Source of the DNA: an uncultured Lachnospiraceae bacterium
GTDB taxonomy: Bacteria > Bacillota > Clostridia > Lachnospirales > Lachnospiraceae
DNA: 8,796 bases
Direction: 5' to 3'
Assembly: GCA_934394615.1 (NCBI GenBank)
Contig: CAKRRJ010000086.1
Location: 1 to 8,796, forward strand
Part shown: positions 1 through 7,222 of the stretch, piece after piece
Layout: the number at the start of each line of letters is the position of its first letter
Numbering within the stretch: the first letter of the stretch is position 1
Translations under genes and position numbers: made by a program
The notes under the pieces: model-generated
Database searches by the model: none
The model's input: only the letters and a program-made list of their open reading frames with translations
What the model was told of the DNA's origin: nothing

Positions 1-22
1 GCGTTAAGGCGTAAGCATAACG

Positions 23-81
23 AGAGCGAAGTAAGGTTGAGACTCAAGTGGAGACACTTTGGCTCAGCCTTATTTTTCTTT
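23..81 (+). terminator. Long hairpin, probable intrinsic terminator of an upstream gene
   Basis: The arms pair from about 23 up to a GAGA tetraloop at 51-54. The core is AAGGTTGAG (33-41) with CTCAGCCTT (63-71), and AAGTG (46-50) with CACTT (55-59), separated by one bulge and a mismatch. The 3' side runs into ATTTTTCTTT (72-81), which can itself pair, partly through G-U pairs, with the purine-rich 23-32. The structure and U-rich tail suggest rho-independent termination of a gene left of the window, which in related genomes is often rpmE; that identity is inference. It is longer than a typical terminator, so a dispersed hairpin repeat is an alternative. Confidence 0.65.
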
Positions 82-142
82 ACAGGAAAATATATGAATG
101 CACACCTGGTGCGAGGGTAGAAATTGAGGAGATAGAAAACGC

Positions 143-1099
143 ATGAAATATTCCGGTATCGGCGGCCAGGCCGTCATTGAAGGAATTATGATGAAAAATC
201 AGGACCGGTACGCCACTGCGGTGCGAAAGCCCAACGGCGAGATAGAGGTCAAAACCGACACCTATGTCAGCATGACGGAAAAGGTGCCTTTCTGCGGACT
301 GCCGTTTGTGCGCGGTATTTTTAATTTTGCGGACTCCATGATCCTTGGCATGCGCACATTAAGCTACTCTGCCAGCTTCTTTGAGGACGATGAGGATTCG
401 GAGCCTGGAAAACTGGAACTGTGGATGGACCGGGTGTTTGGTGAAAAGGTAGAACAGGTGCTCATGGGCGTTGTCATGGTATTTTCTGTAATTATGGCCA
501 TCGGCATTTTTATGGTTCTGCCGCTGCTTATTGCCAATGCGTGTAAGCAGGTCATCCATTCCGATACCATCATGGCTATTTTAGAAGGTGTCATTCGCAT
601 CGCGATTTTCATTGCATACATTAAACTGATTTCCCGGATGGAAGATATCCGCCGCACTTTTATGTATCACGGTGCGGAACATAAATGCATCAACTGCATT
701 GAGCATGGCATGACACTCACGGTGGACCATGTGCGGGAAAGCTCCAAGCAGCACAAGCGCTGCGGAACCAGCTTCCTCATCATTGTCATGCTCATCAGCA
801 TTCTGTTCTTTATGGTTGTGCGTGTAGACAACGTACTGCTTCGCATGGCAAGCCGCATTATCCTGGTGCCGGTCATTGCCGGCGTGTCCTATGAGTTTCT
901 GCGCCTGGCGGGCCGGAGCGACAACGCACTGGTAAACCTGCTCAGCAAGCCGGGACTCTGGATGCAGAATCTTACCACCAGTGAGCCGGATGACTCCATG
1001 ATCGAGGTAGCCATCGCAGCCGTAGAAGCCGTGTTTGACTGGAAGGCATATCTGCGTGAAAACTTCCCGGATACAGAAATTCAGGAGGAAACAAAATGA
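143..1099 (+). CDS. DUF1385 family (YqhQ-like) integral membrane protein
   Basis: A 318-residue protein of the DUF1385 family, whose biochemical function is not established; a metal-dependent role has been suggested because of conserved His and Cys residues. Visible hallmarks are GGQAVIEG (residues 7-14), YHGAEHKCI (175-183), HKRCGTSF (204-211) and the C-terminal TTSEPDDSMIEVAI stretch (278-291). Hydrophobic segments at about 106-134, 147-165, 211-228 and 234-256 indicate four or so membrane spans, and an acidic run (EDDEDSE, 81-87) precedes the first. The start is supported by GAGGAGA at 126-132. The stop overlaps the next start (ATGA, 1096-1099), so it is translationally coupled to prmC. 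This DUF1385-prmC-prfA order is common in Clostridia, but a functional link to translation termination is not shown by the sequence. Confidence 0.93.
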   Translation: MKYSGIGGQAVIEGIMMKNQDRYATAVRKPNGEIEVKTDTYVSMTEKVPFCGLPFVRGIFNFADSMILGMRTLSYSASFFEDDEDSEPGKLELWMDRVFGEKVEQVLMGVVMVFSVIMAIGIFMVLPLLIANACKQVIHSDTIMAILEGVIRIAIFIAYIKLISRMEDIRRTFMYHGAEHKCINCIEHGMTLTVDHVRESSKQHKRCGTSFLIIVMLISILFFMVVRVDNVLLRMASRIILVPVIAGVSYEFLRLAGRSDNALVNLLSKPGLWMQNLTTSEPDDSMIEVAIAAVEAVFDWKAYLRENFPDTEIQEETK

Positions 1100-1962
1100 C
1101 ACTCTATGACCTTCTGAATGAAGGAAGCGCCATCCTCTTACAGGCGGGTGACACCGATGGGGAAAACGACGCGAAACTGCTTCTCTTTGAAGCTTTTCAT
1201 CTGGATTTGGTCCATTTCCTGATGGACCGTCTGCGTCCGCTTGCGGAAAACGACGCGCAGGTGCAGACGCAGATTCAGAACTACCGTGCCATGACAGAGA
1301 AGCGGGCATCCCGTGTGCCGCTTCAGCAGATCCTGGGAAGCCAGGAATTCATGGGACTCGACTTTTTTGTGAATGAGCATGTGCTGATTCCGCGTCAGGA
1401 TACGGAGACTCTGGTGGAGCTGGTGCTTGCCGAGCAGCAGGGACCAGAGAAGAAACTTCTGGATGTCTGTACCGGATCCGGCTGCATCGCCATCAGCCTG
1501 GCGGTGAAGGGCGGTTATGAATCGGTAACAGCCACGGATCTGTCGGAAGAAGCGCTGAAGGTGGCAGAAAAGAATGCGGAGGCGCATCACACGAAAATTG
1601 CCTTTTATCAGGGCGATCTGTTTGGGGCCCTGCCGCAGGAAGCAGCGGGAACATTCGATATTATCACATCCAATCCACCGTACATTCCGACGGCAGTTAT
1701 TGCTACGCTGGAACCGGAGGTGCGCGAGCACGAGCCGATGATGGCGCTGGACGGCACGGAGGATGGACTGCTTTATTATAGAAGGATTGCAGCGGAGGCG
1801 GGAAGCTGGCTGAGACCTGGCGGAGCTATTTATCTGGAAATCGGGTACGACCAGGGCGAGGCAGTCAGCGGACTTTTGCGGGACGCCGGATTTACCGGAG
1901 TGCGGGTTGTGAAAGACCTTCCTGGCAAAGACCGCGTTGTGTGCGGCACCTGGCAGCAGTAA
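1096..1962 (+). CDS. prmC: Peptide chain release factor N(5)-glutamine methyltransferase
   Basis: PrmC (HemK) uses S-adenosylmethionine to methylate the glutamine side chain of the GGQ motif in release factors, which raises peptide release efficiency in the ribosome. The 288 residues match the family length. An N-terminal helical substrate-binding domain (about 1-80) is followed by the signature VLIPRQDTE (96-104), the SAM-binding motif LLDVCTGSGC (121-130), and the catalytic NPPY (193-196) that holds the glutamine amide. Downstream are LEPEVREHEP (205-214) and DLPGKDRVV (274-282), both typical of PrmC. AGGAGG at 1083-1088 lies seven bases before the ATG, which overlaps the previous stop. Its substrate gene prfA follows 70 bases later. 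Codon use is less biased than in prfA or the rfb genes. Confidence 0.97.
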   Translation: MTLYDLLNEGSAILLQAGDTDGENDAKLLLFEAFHLDLVHFLMDRLRPLAENDAQVQTQIQNYRAMTEKRASRVPLQQILGSQEFMGLDFFVNEHVLIPRQDTETLVELVLAEQQGPEKKLLDVCTGSGCIAISLAVKGGYESVTATDLSEEALKVAEKNAEAHHTKIAFYQGDLFGALPQEAAGTFDIITSNPPYIPTAVIATLEPEVREHEPMMALDGTEDGLLYYRRIAAEAGSWLRPGGAIYLEIGYDQGEAVSGLLRDAGFTGVRVVKDLPGKDRVVCGTWQQ

Positions 1963-2032
1963 AGGCGCCGGAACGCATAAAAAGAAAAATACGATACAGG
2001 AAATCATATACACATAAAATAGGAGGAACCGC

Positions 2033-3106
2033 ATGTTTGACAGATTAGATGACATCCTCATCCACTATGAGGAGATCATGCAGGAATTAGGCGAGCCAAA
2101 CGTAACCGAGAACCAGGACCGCTTCCGCAAGCTCATGAAGGAGCAGGCGGATCTGGCACCGCTTGTAGAGGCTTACAAGGCTTACAAGCAGGCAAAACAG
2201 GACATTGAAGACAGTCTGGCACTCCTGGAAGAGGAGAGCGACGAAGAAATGCGTGAGCTCGCAAAGGAAGAGCTTTCCGATGCGAAGAAGCGCGTGGAAG
2301 AATTAGAGCAGGAGTTAAAGATCCTGCTTCTGCCGAAAGACCCGAACGATGACAAAAACATCATTCTGGAAATTCGTGCCGGCGCAGGCGGCGATGAGGC
2401 AGCCCTGTTTGCGGCAGAGCTTTACCGCATGTATGTAAACTACGCAGAGAGCCAGCACTGGAAAGTTGAGATTATTTCCTTAAGTGAGAACGGAATCGGC
2501 GGCTTTAAAGAGGTTCAGGCTATGATCACCGGTAAGGGAGCATACTCCAAGATGAAGTATGAGTCCGGCGTACATCGTGTACAGCGTGTGCCGGAGACCG
2601 AGTCCGGCGGACGTATTCACACCTCCACCGCAACCGTAGCAGTAATGCCGGAAGCAGAGGAAGTAGACGTTCAGATCGACATGAACGACTGCCGTATCGA
2701 TGTTATGCGTGCGTCCGGTAACGGCGGACAGTGTGTCAACACCACCGACTCCGCAGTGCGCCTGACCCATATCCCGACCGGCATTGTAATCTACAGCCAG
2801 ACCGAGAAATCCCAGCTGCAGAACAAAGAGAAGGCATTCCGCCTGCTTCGTTCCAAACTGTATGACCTGGAGTTAGAGAAGAAGCAGAACGCAGAGGCAG
2901 CAGAGCGCCGCAGCCAGATCGGTACCGGCGACCGTTCCGAGAAGATCCGTACCTACAACTTCCCGCAGGGCCGTGTCACCGACCACCGCATCAACCTGAC
3001 TCTGTACAAGTTAGACAAGATCATGAACGGCGATATCCAGGAAATCCTGGATGCCTGCATCGCGGCAGATCAGGCAGCAAAGCTGGCAAAGATGAACGAA
3101 GTATAA
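2033..3106 (+). CDS. prfA: Peptide chain release factor 1 (RF1)
   Basis: RF1 recognises UAA and UAG stop codons in the ribosomal A site and triggers hydrolysis of peptidyl-tRNA. The 357 residues are full length. A charged coiled-coil N-terminal domain (about 1-100) precedes the core motif [16 protein letters not shown] (111-126). The codon-recognition tripeptide is PET (187-189), of the RF1 PxT type rather than the SPF of RF2, followed by [15 protein letters not shown] (193-207). The catalytic GGQ is at 231-233 (bases 2723-2731) in the context [16 protein letters not shown]. The start follows a strong TAGGAGGA at 2020-2027. The 70-base gap after prmC is AT-rich and I see no convincing promoter in it, so cotranscription with prmC is likely. 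Strong codon bias suggests high expression. The gene ends in a clear terminator. Confidence 0.98.
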   Translation: MFDRLDDILIHYEEIMQELGEPNVTENQDRFRKLMKEQADLAPLVEAYKAYKQAKQDIEDSLALLEEESDEEMRELAKEELSDAKKRVEELEQELKILLLPKDPNDDKNIILEIRAGAGGDEAALFAAELYRMYVNYAESQHWKVEIISLSENGIGGFKEVQAMITGKGAYSKMKYESGVHRVQRVPETESGGRIHTSTATVAVMPEAEEVDVQIDMNDCRIDVMRASGNGGQCVNTTDSAVRLTHIPTGIVIYSQTEKSQLQNKEKAFRLLRSKLYDLELEKKQNAEAAERRSQIGTGDRSEKIRTYNFPQGRVTDHRINLTLYKLDKIMNGDIQEILDACIAADQAAKLAKMNEV

Positions 3107-3122
3107 AATAAAATACGAAATA

Positions 3123-3171
3123 AAAATACAAAAGACGGACATGAGCATTCATGGGCCGTCTTTTGTATTTT
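3123..3171 (+). terminator. Intrinsic terminator after prfA
   Basis: A perfect 16-bp stem pairs AAAATACAAAAGACGG (3123-3138) with CCGTCTTTTGTATTTT (3156-3171). Inside it, after a small internal loop, CATGA (3140-3144) pairs with TCATG (3149-3153) around a GCAT loop. The A-tract on the left and T-tract on the right make it potentially active in both directions. It lies 17 bases after the prfA stop and ends only 26 bases before the sortase start, so it could also act as an attenuator of the sortase gene. Confidence 0.93.
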
Positions 3172-3197
3172 AATATAGAAGGAGAGGAGGGAATATC

Positions 3198-4076
3198 ATG
3201 AGATATAACGGGAATCTGTGGCATGGCATTGTTCTGGCCGTGCTTTTGACTGCTGCGGTCATCAGTGGTGCTGGTTTGGTGAAAGAACAGGTGGATGTGA
3301 TGACCCAGCGCAGGCTGGAGAAAAGCCTGAATGAGATGACAGAGAGACCGGTTCAGGGGGAAGTTGCACAGGAAAAACCCACGGAACAAAACGAAGGGCA
3401 GCTGCGGATGAAACGTGCGGTGGGGGCATTCACAGCGGGAACACGGCAAAAATCCGCGTATGTGTCCCCGGTTGATTTTACAGCCCTTCTGCAGCAGAAT
3501 CCGGATACGGTTGGCTGGATCCGGGTGCCGGATACGAATATCGACTACCCGATCGTCCAGTCACCGGATAACCAGTATTACCTTCATAAAAGCTTTGACC
3601 GGAAGGACAGTGTGTATGGCACAATCTATTTGGATGCGGACAGTAAGGCAGATTTCCTCGGCTGGAATAATCCGGTCTACGGCCACCATATGAAGGACGG
3701 TTCTATGTTCAGGGATGTGGTAAAGTTTAAAGATCCGGCATTTTTTGAGGCACACCGCTATTTTGAGATTTACACTCCGGAGCGCGTGATCCACTTAAAA
3801 ACGCTTGCCTGTTATTACAGCGATTCCAACGGCATAGTCCGAAAGACCGCGTTTCAGTCCCAGGCTTCGTTCGATAAATGGGTGAGGGAACGCCTGGAGC
3901 TCTGCGCTTTTGCGGAAATTCCAGAAGCCTCACTGGATTCCATGTTCGTGCTGGTGACATGCAGCTATGAACAGAACGACGCGCGTACGCTGCTGTTTGC
4001 GGCTGAGGTAGATGAAAACGGGGAATTTCTGCAGGCAACCGGAAGAAATGTACCGCAATCCCAGGTGAATTCATAA
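3198..4076 (+). CDS. srtB: Class B sortase (membrane-anchored transpeptidase)
   Basis: Sortases cleave a sorting motif in secreted proteins and join them to peptidoglycan or to pilin subunits on the outer membrane face. The 292-residue protein has a short cytoplasmic start, one N-terminal hydrophobic segment (about 9-28) serving as signal anchor, a charged linker to about residue 85, and the sortase fold after that. Family marks are VGWIRVPDTNIDYPIVQ (105-121), YGHHMKDGSMF (161-171) with the catalytic His (163 by alignment to YGHNM in the family), VTCSY with the catalytic Cys255, and NDARTLLFA with the catalytic Arg263. The long segment between His and Cys, including an FFEAHRYFEIY helix-strand, fits class B. 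The start is set by AGGAGG at 3185-3190. No protein with a sorting signal is encoded in the window, so the substrate is unknown. Codon use is less biased than in its neighbours. Confidence 0.92.
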   Translation: MRYNGNLWHGIVLAVLLTAAVISGAGLVKEQVDVMTQRRLEKSLNEMTERPVQGEVAQEKPTEQNEGQLRMKRAVGAFTAGTRQKSAYVSPVDFTALLQQNPDTVGWIRVPDTNIDYPIVQSPDNQYYLHKSFDRKDSVYGTIYLDADSKADFLGWNNPVYGHHMKDGSMFRDVVKFKDPAFFEAHRYFEIYTPERVIHLKTLACYYSDSNGIVRKTAFQSQASFDKWVRERLELCAFAEIPEASLDSMFVLVTCSYEQNDARTLLFAAEVDENGEFLQATGRNVPQSQVNS

Positions 4077-4116
4077 AAAATTTCGAATTCCTTCAGCCTT
4101 CCTTTTCTGCCTCAGA

Positions 4117-4145
4117 TTGCAATATGACCGCATCTGTGGTATAGT
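4117..4145 (+). promoter_or_regulatory. Sigma-A promoter for the rfbA operon
   Basis: The -35 box TTGCAA (4117-4122) and the -10 box TATAGT (4140-4145) are separated by exactly 17 bases, and TGG at 4137-4139 supplies an extended -10 TGN. Transcription would be expected to start near 4152, giving a leader of about 55 bases before the rfbA ATG. It is the only strong promoter match between the sortase stop and rfbA. It fits a new transcription unit rather than read-through from srtB. Confidence 0.8.
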
Positions 4146-4159
4146 ACAAACTAGCTAAG

Positions 4160-4184
4160 ACTGTCCGCAAAGAGACGGTATTTT
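4160..4184 (+). other. Small leader hairpin upstream of rfbA
   Basis: ACTGTC (4160-4165) can pair with GACGGT (4174-4179) around an eight-base loop, with one G-U pair, followed by ATTTT (4180-4184). It lies in the predicted 5' leader of the rfb transcript. The stem is short, so it could be a weak attenuator or an mRNA-stabilising 5' hairpin, or it could be chance. Confidence 0.35.
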
Positions 4185-4206
4185 ACGTATTTAAAAGGAG
4201 AACATT

Positions 4207-5109
4207 ATGAAAGGTATCATTCTGGCAGGCGGCTCAGGCACCCGTCTGTACCCGCTGACCAAGGTAACATCCAAACAGCTGCTTCCGATTTACGACAAGC
4301 CTATGATTTACTATCCGCTGTCCGTTCTCATGAACGCAGGAATCCGGGAAATCCTGATCATTTCCACTCCGGTGGACACCCCGCGTTTTGAGGCGCTTTT
4401 AGGAGACGGACATCAGTTTGGCGTAGAGCTGACTTATGCGGTTCAGCCAAGCCCGGACGGACTGGCACAGGCATTTGTAATAGGAGAAGATTTCATTGGC
4501 GGCGAGTCTGTAGCCATGGTACTGGGCGACAATATTTTCCACGGCCAGGGCTTAAAGAAGCGCCTGCGCGCAGCAGCAGCCAAGGAGCACGGCGCTACCG
4601 TATTCGGCTATTATGTGGACGACCCGGAACGTTTCGGAATTGTGGAATTCGACTCCGAGGGCAAGGCTATTTCTATTGAGGAGAAGCCGGAGCATCCGAA
4701 GTCCAATTACTGCGTAACCGGCCTGTATTTCTACGATAACCGCGTGGTTGAGTACGCAAAGAGCTTAAAGCCGTCTGCCCGCGGCGAGCTGGAAATCACC
4801 GACTTAAACCGCATTTATCTGGAGAATGGCGAGCTGGATGTCATGCTTCTGGGACAGGGCTTTACCTGGCTCGACACCGGTACCCATGAGTCCCTGGTAG
4901 AGGCAACCAACTTTGTAAAGACCGTAGAGACCCATCAGCACCGCAAGATCGCGTGCCTGGAGGAAATCGCTTACTTAAACGGCTGGATCACCAAAGAGCA
5001 GGTACTGGAGACCTATGAGGAATTAAAGAAGAACCAGTACGGCCGCTATTTAAAGGATGTTCTGGACGGCAAATACATCGATAAGCTGCACGGCAACGAC
5101 ATGAAATAA
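4207..5109 (+). CDS. rfbA: Glucose-1-phosphate thymidylyltransferase
   Basis: RfbA (RmlA) joins dTTP and glucose-1-phosphate to give dTDP-glucose and pyrophosphate, the first step of dTDP-L-rhamnose synthesis in the cytoplasm. The 300 residues cover the whole enzyme. The nucleotide-binding [11 protein letters not shown] is at 8-18, [12 protein letters not shown] at 22-33, PDGLAQAF at 84-90, and LGDNIFHG with metal-binding Asp108 at 106-113. Further on are EEKP (158-161), VTGLYFYD (170-177), GELEITDLN (193-201) and [10 protein letters not shown] (221-230) with the second metal Asp223. The start follows AAGGAG at 4195-4200. It is the first gene after the promoter at 4117-4145, and rfbB follows after 40 bases. 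Codon use is strongly biased, with leucine before Lys or Asn always TTA. Confidence 0.97.
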   Translation: MKGIILAGGSGTRLYPLTKVTSKQLLPIYDKPMIYYPLSVLMNAGIREILIISTPVDTPRFEALLGDGHQFGVELTYAVQPSPDGLAQAFVIGEDFIGGESVAMVLGDNIFHGQGLKKRLRAAAAKEHGATVFGYYVDDPERFGIVEFDSEGKAISIEEKPEHPKSNYCVTGLYFYDNRVVEYAKSLKPSARGELEITDLNRIYLENGELDVMLLGQGFTWLDTGTHESLVEATNFVKTVETHQHRKIACLEEIAYLNGWITKEQVLETYEELKKNQYGRYLKDVLDGKYIDKLHGNDMK

Positions 5110-5149
5110 GGCCGGAGCCAGCAAACCAAAAGAAAAGAGGAACAGACAA

Positions 5150-6169
5150 ATGACTATTATCGTAACAGGCGGTGCCGGTTTTATCGGCTCCAACTTCGTT
5201 TACCATATGTTAAACAAGTATCCGGACTACCGGATCGTGTGTGTGGACTGTTTGACTTATGCAGGCAACTTATCCACTCTGGAAGAGGCATTAAAGAACC
5301 CGAATTTCCGCTTCTGCAAGATCAACATCTGTGACCGTGAAGCTATTTACAAACTCTTCGAGGAGGAGCACCCGGATATCGTGGTGAACTTCGCTGCAGA
5401 GAGCCATGTAGACCGCTCCATTGAAAATCCGGAGATCTTCCTGGACACCAACATCAAGGGTACCGCAGTCATGATGGATGCATGCCGCAAGTATGGCATC
5501 AAACGTTATCATCAGGTATCCACCGATGAAGTATACGGCGATCTTCCGTTAGACCGCCCGGACCTCTTCTTTACCGAGGAGACCCCGATCCACACCAGCA
5601 GCCCGTACAGCTCCTCCAAGGCAGGTGCTGACCTTCTGGTACAGGCATATCACAGAACCTACGGCCTGCCGACCACCATCAGCCGCTGCTCTAACAACTA
5701 CGGCCCGTATCACTTCCCGGAGAAGCTGATTCCGCTCATGATCGCAAACGCGCTGGCAGACAAGCCGCTCCCGGTATACGGAGAGGGATTAAATGTGCGC
5801 GATTGGCTGTATGTAGAGGACCATTGCAAAGCAATCGATCTGATCATTCACAAAGGCCGTGTCGGCGAGGTCTACAACATTGGCGGACACAATGAGATGC
5901 GCAATATCGACATTGTTAAGCTTATTTGTAAGGAGCTTGGCAAGCCGGAGAGCCTGATCACCCATGTGACCGACCGTAAGGGTCATGACATGCGCTATGC
6001 CATCGACCCGACCAAGATTCACAATGAGCTGGGCTGGCTGCCGGAGACAAAATTCGCAGACGGTATCAAGAAGACTATCAAATGGTATCTGGAGAACCGT
6101 GAGTGGTGGGAGACCATCATTTCCGGCGAGTATCAGAATTATTACGAGAAAATGTACGGAAACCGGTAA
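5150..6169 (+). CDS. rfbB: dTDP-glucose 4,6-dehydratase
   Basis: RfbB (RmlB) converts dTDP-glucose to dTDP-4-keto-6-deoxyglucose using tightly bound NAD+, the second step towards dTDP-L-rhamnose. It is an extended short-chain dehydrogenase. The Rossmann motif GGAGFIG is at 7-13, the family triad STDEVYG at 124-130 gives Thr125-Asp126-Glu127, and YSSSK gives Tyr153 and Lys157. RCSNNYGPYHFPEKLIP (179-195) and NVRDWLYVEDH (215-225) are typical of this enzyme rather than of UDP-glucose epimerases. The 339 residues match Gram-positive members. AGAGG at 5136-5140 supports the start. It follows rfbA by 40 bases, a space that in many rfb clusters is filled by rfbC, which is not here. Confidence 0.97.
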   Translation: MTIIVTGGAGFIGSNFVYHMLNKYPDYRIVCVDCLTYAGNLSTLEEALKNPNFRFCKINICDREAIYKLFEEEHPDIVVNFAAESHVDRSIENPEIFLDTNIKGTAVMMDACRKYGIKRYHQVSTDEVYGDLPLDRPDLFFTEETPIHTSSPYSSSKAGADLLVQAYHRTYGLPTTISRCSNNYGPYHFPEKLIPLMIANALADKPLPVYGEGLNVRDWLYVEDHCKAIDLIIHKGRVGEVYNIGGHNEMRNIDIVKLICKELGKPESLITHVTDRKGHDMRYAIDPTKIHNELGWLPETKFADGIKKTIKWYLENREWWETIISGEYQNYYEKMYGNR

Positions 6170-6285
6170 TTGCCTGAGCAGGGCAGATGCAGCGCGGCTC
6201 CGGTGTGCAGCAGGCACAAAGTTGCCAGAGCACAGAAGAGGGGAACACGCAGCGAAACAACCGGGTGTCAGAAAGAGGAAACAGC
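6170..6285 (+). other. Intergenic spacer between rfbB and rfbD
   Basis: This 116-base spacer is long for the inside of an operon. I see no promoter and no strong hairpin in it; only a weak GCCT/AGGGC pairing near 6172-6184 could be drawn. An in-frame ATG at 6187 would extend rfbD by 33 residues, but that extension is polar and low in complexity, precedes the Rossmann start, and has only AGGG at three bases' distance. The good AGAGGAA (6274-6280) is just before the ATG at 6286. Confidence 0.5.
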
Positions 6286-7131
6286 ATGAAAGTTCTGGTA
6301 ACAGGAGCAAAAGGCCAGCTTGGAACTGACCTGATGAATGAACTTGCAAAACGAGGCATCGAGGGCATTGGCGTCGATGTCGAGGAGATGGATATCACCG
6401 ATGCGGAAGCCTGCAGACGTGTCATTAAAGCGTCCGGAGCAGACGCAGTCATCCACTGTGCCGCATATACTGCAGTAGACGCAGCTGAGGATAACGTAGA
6501 CCTTTGCCGCCGCATCAACGGCGAGGGCACCCGCAACGTGGCTCAGGCCTGCAAAGAGGCAGATGTGAAACTCATGTACATCAGCACGGATTACGTGTTC
6601 GACGGTCAGGGTACCCGCCCGTGGGAGCCGGATGACGAGCGCCATCCGTTAAATGTATACGGTCAGACCAAATACGAGGGCGAGCTGGCAGTGGAAGAGC
6701 TGTCCGATAAATACTTTATCGTGCGCATTGCCTGGGTATTTGGTGTGGCAGGAAAGAACTTCATTAAGACGATGCTGCGTCTCGGCAAAGAGCGCGGCGC
6801 AGTCAGCGTGGTAGACGACCAGGTTGGTTCCCCGACCTATACCTATGACCTGGCAAGACTCTTAGTGGATATGATCCAGACTGACAAATACGGCCGCTAT
6901 CATGCAACCAATGAAGGTCTGTGCAGCTGGTATGAGTTTGCAAAAGAGATCTTCCGCCAGGCAGGCATGGATGTGCCGGTAACTCCGGTCAGCAGCGGCG
7001 AGTTCCCGGTTAAGGCTACCCGTCCGTCCAACAGCCGTCTGAGCAAAGAAAAACTCAGTGAGAACGGATTTGAGCGTCTTCCGGCATGGCAGGACGCGCT
7101 GGGCCGTTTCTTAAAAGAAATCGAATACTAA
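6286..7131 (+). CDS. rfbD: dTDP-4-dehydrorhamnose reductase
   Basis: RfbD (RmlD) reduces dTDP-4-keto-L-rhamnose with NAD(P)H to dTDP-L-rhamnose, the last step of the pathway. From the ATG at 6286 the protein has 281 residues, the normal family length. The nucleotide-binding GAKGQLG is at 7-13, HCAAYTAVDAAE at 57-68, the catalytic STDYVFDG at 100-107 (Thr101, Asp102), YGQTK with Tyr125 and Lys129, and the C-terminal RPSNSRL at 246-252. I chose this start because MKVLVTGAKG begins the first beta strand and AGAGGAA (6274-6280) is well spaced; a longer reading from 6187 is less likely. Its substrate would normally be made by RfbC from the RfbB product, and no rfbC is in the window. Confidence 0.96.
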   Translation: MKVLVTGAKGQLGTDLMNELAKRGIEGIGVDVEEMDITDAEACRRVIKASGADAVIHCAAYTAVDAAEDNVDLCRRINGEGTRNVAQACKEADVKLMYISTDYVFDGQGTRPWEPDDERHPLNVYGQTKYEGELAVEELSDKYFIVRIAWVFGVAGKNFIKTMLRLGKERGAVSVVDDQVGSPTYTYDLARLLVDMIQTDKYGRYHATNEGLCSWYEFAKEIFRQAGMDVPVTPVSSGEFPVKATRPSNSRLSKEKLSENGFERLPAWQDALGRFLKEIEY

Positions 7132-7142
7132 TCAGGATACAA

Positions 7143-7195
7143 AGGTTCCCGGCGGCGCAGGGCGCGTCAGCCGGGAATTTGAGGTTTTAAATTCC
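7143..7195 (+). terminator. Overlapping hairpins between rfbD and glmM (terminator or attenuator)
   Basis: Hairpin A pairs TTCCCGGC (7146-7153) with GCCGGGAA (7170-7177), extended by G-U and A-U pairs to about 7143-7180 and capped by an inner GGCGC/GCGTC stem. It is followed by TTTGAGGTTTT, an impure T-tract. Hairpin B pairs GGAATTT (7174-7180) with AAATTCC (7189-7195). The two share 7174-7180, so they exclude each other. Hairpin A resembles a partial terminator of the rfb genes; hairpin B could relieve it. No clear promoter for glmM lies between here and 7222, so some read-through into glmM is likely. Confidence 0.55.
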
Positions 7196-7222
7196 GGAAT
7201 CGGAAATGAGGAGAGAATCATT

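Noticed and set aside
79..107. TTTACA and TATATG as a promoter for the DUF1385 gene
   Set aside because: The spacing does not fit: no -10-like hexamer lies 16-18 bases after TTTACA, and TATATG has no -35 partner.
1..120. Open frame from the window start to TAG at 118-120 on the + strand
   Set aside because: It has no visible start, runs through the long hairpin and its T-tract, and the translation shows no family I can name. Chance openness over 39 codons is plausible.
581..1309. 242-codon open frame on the - strand
   Set aside because: Antisense to the DUF1385 gene and the start of prmC, with no domain and no supporting ribosome binding site.
1138..2061. 307-codon open frame on the - strand
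   Set aside because: It lies antisense to prmC, whose motifs are unmistakable, and the translation is rich in Arg, His, Cys and Leu as expected of a shadow frame.
4067..4090. Two GAATTC copies that could form a hairpin after the sortase
   Set aside because: Only six weak base pairs around a 12-base AT-rich loop and no T-tract follows, so it is not a credible terminator.
6187..6285. 33-residue N-terminal extension of rfbD
   Set aside because: The extension is polar and low in complexity, lies before the Rossmann strand, and has a poor ribosome binding site compared with the one before 6286.
5789..6349. 186-codon open frame on the - strand over the rfbB-rfbD junction
   Set aside because: Mostly antisense to conserved rfbB and rfbD sequence; no recognisable domain, and it does not explain the missing rfbC.
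7143..7222. glmS-type ribozyme or other metabolite riboswitch before glmM
   Set aside because: The region is only about 80 bases, lacks any riboswitch core I recognise, and the glmS ribozyme is linked to glmS rather than glmM.
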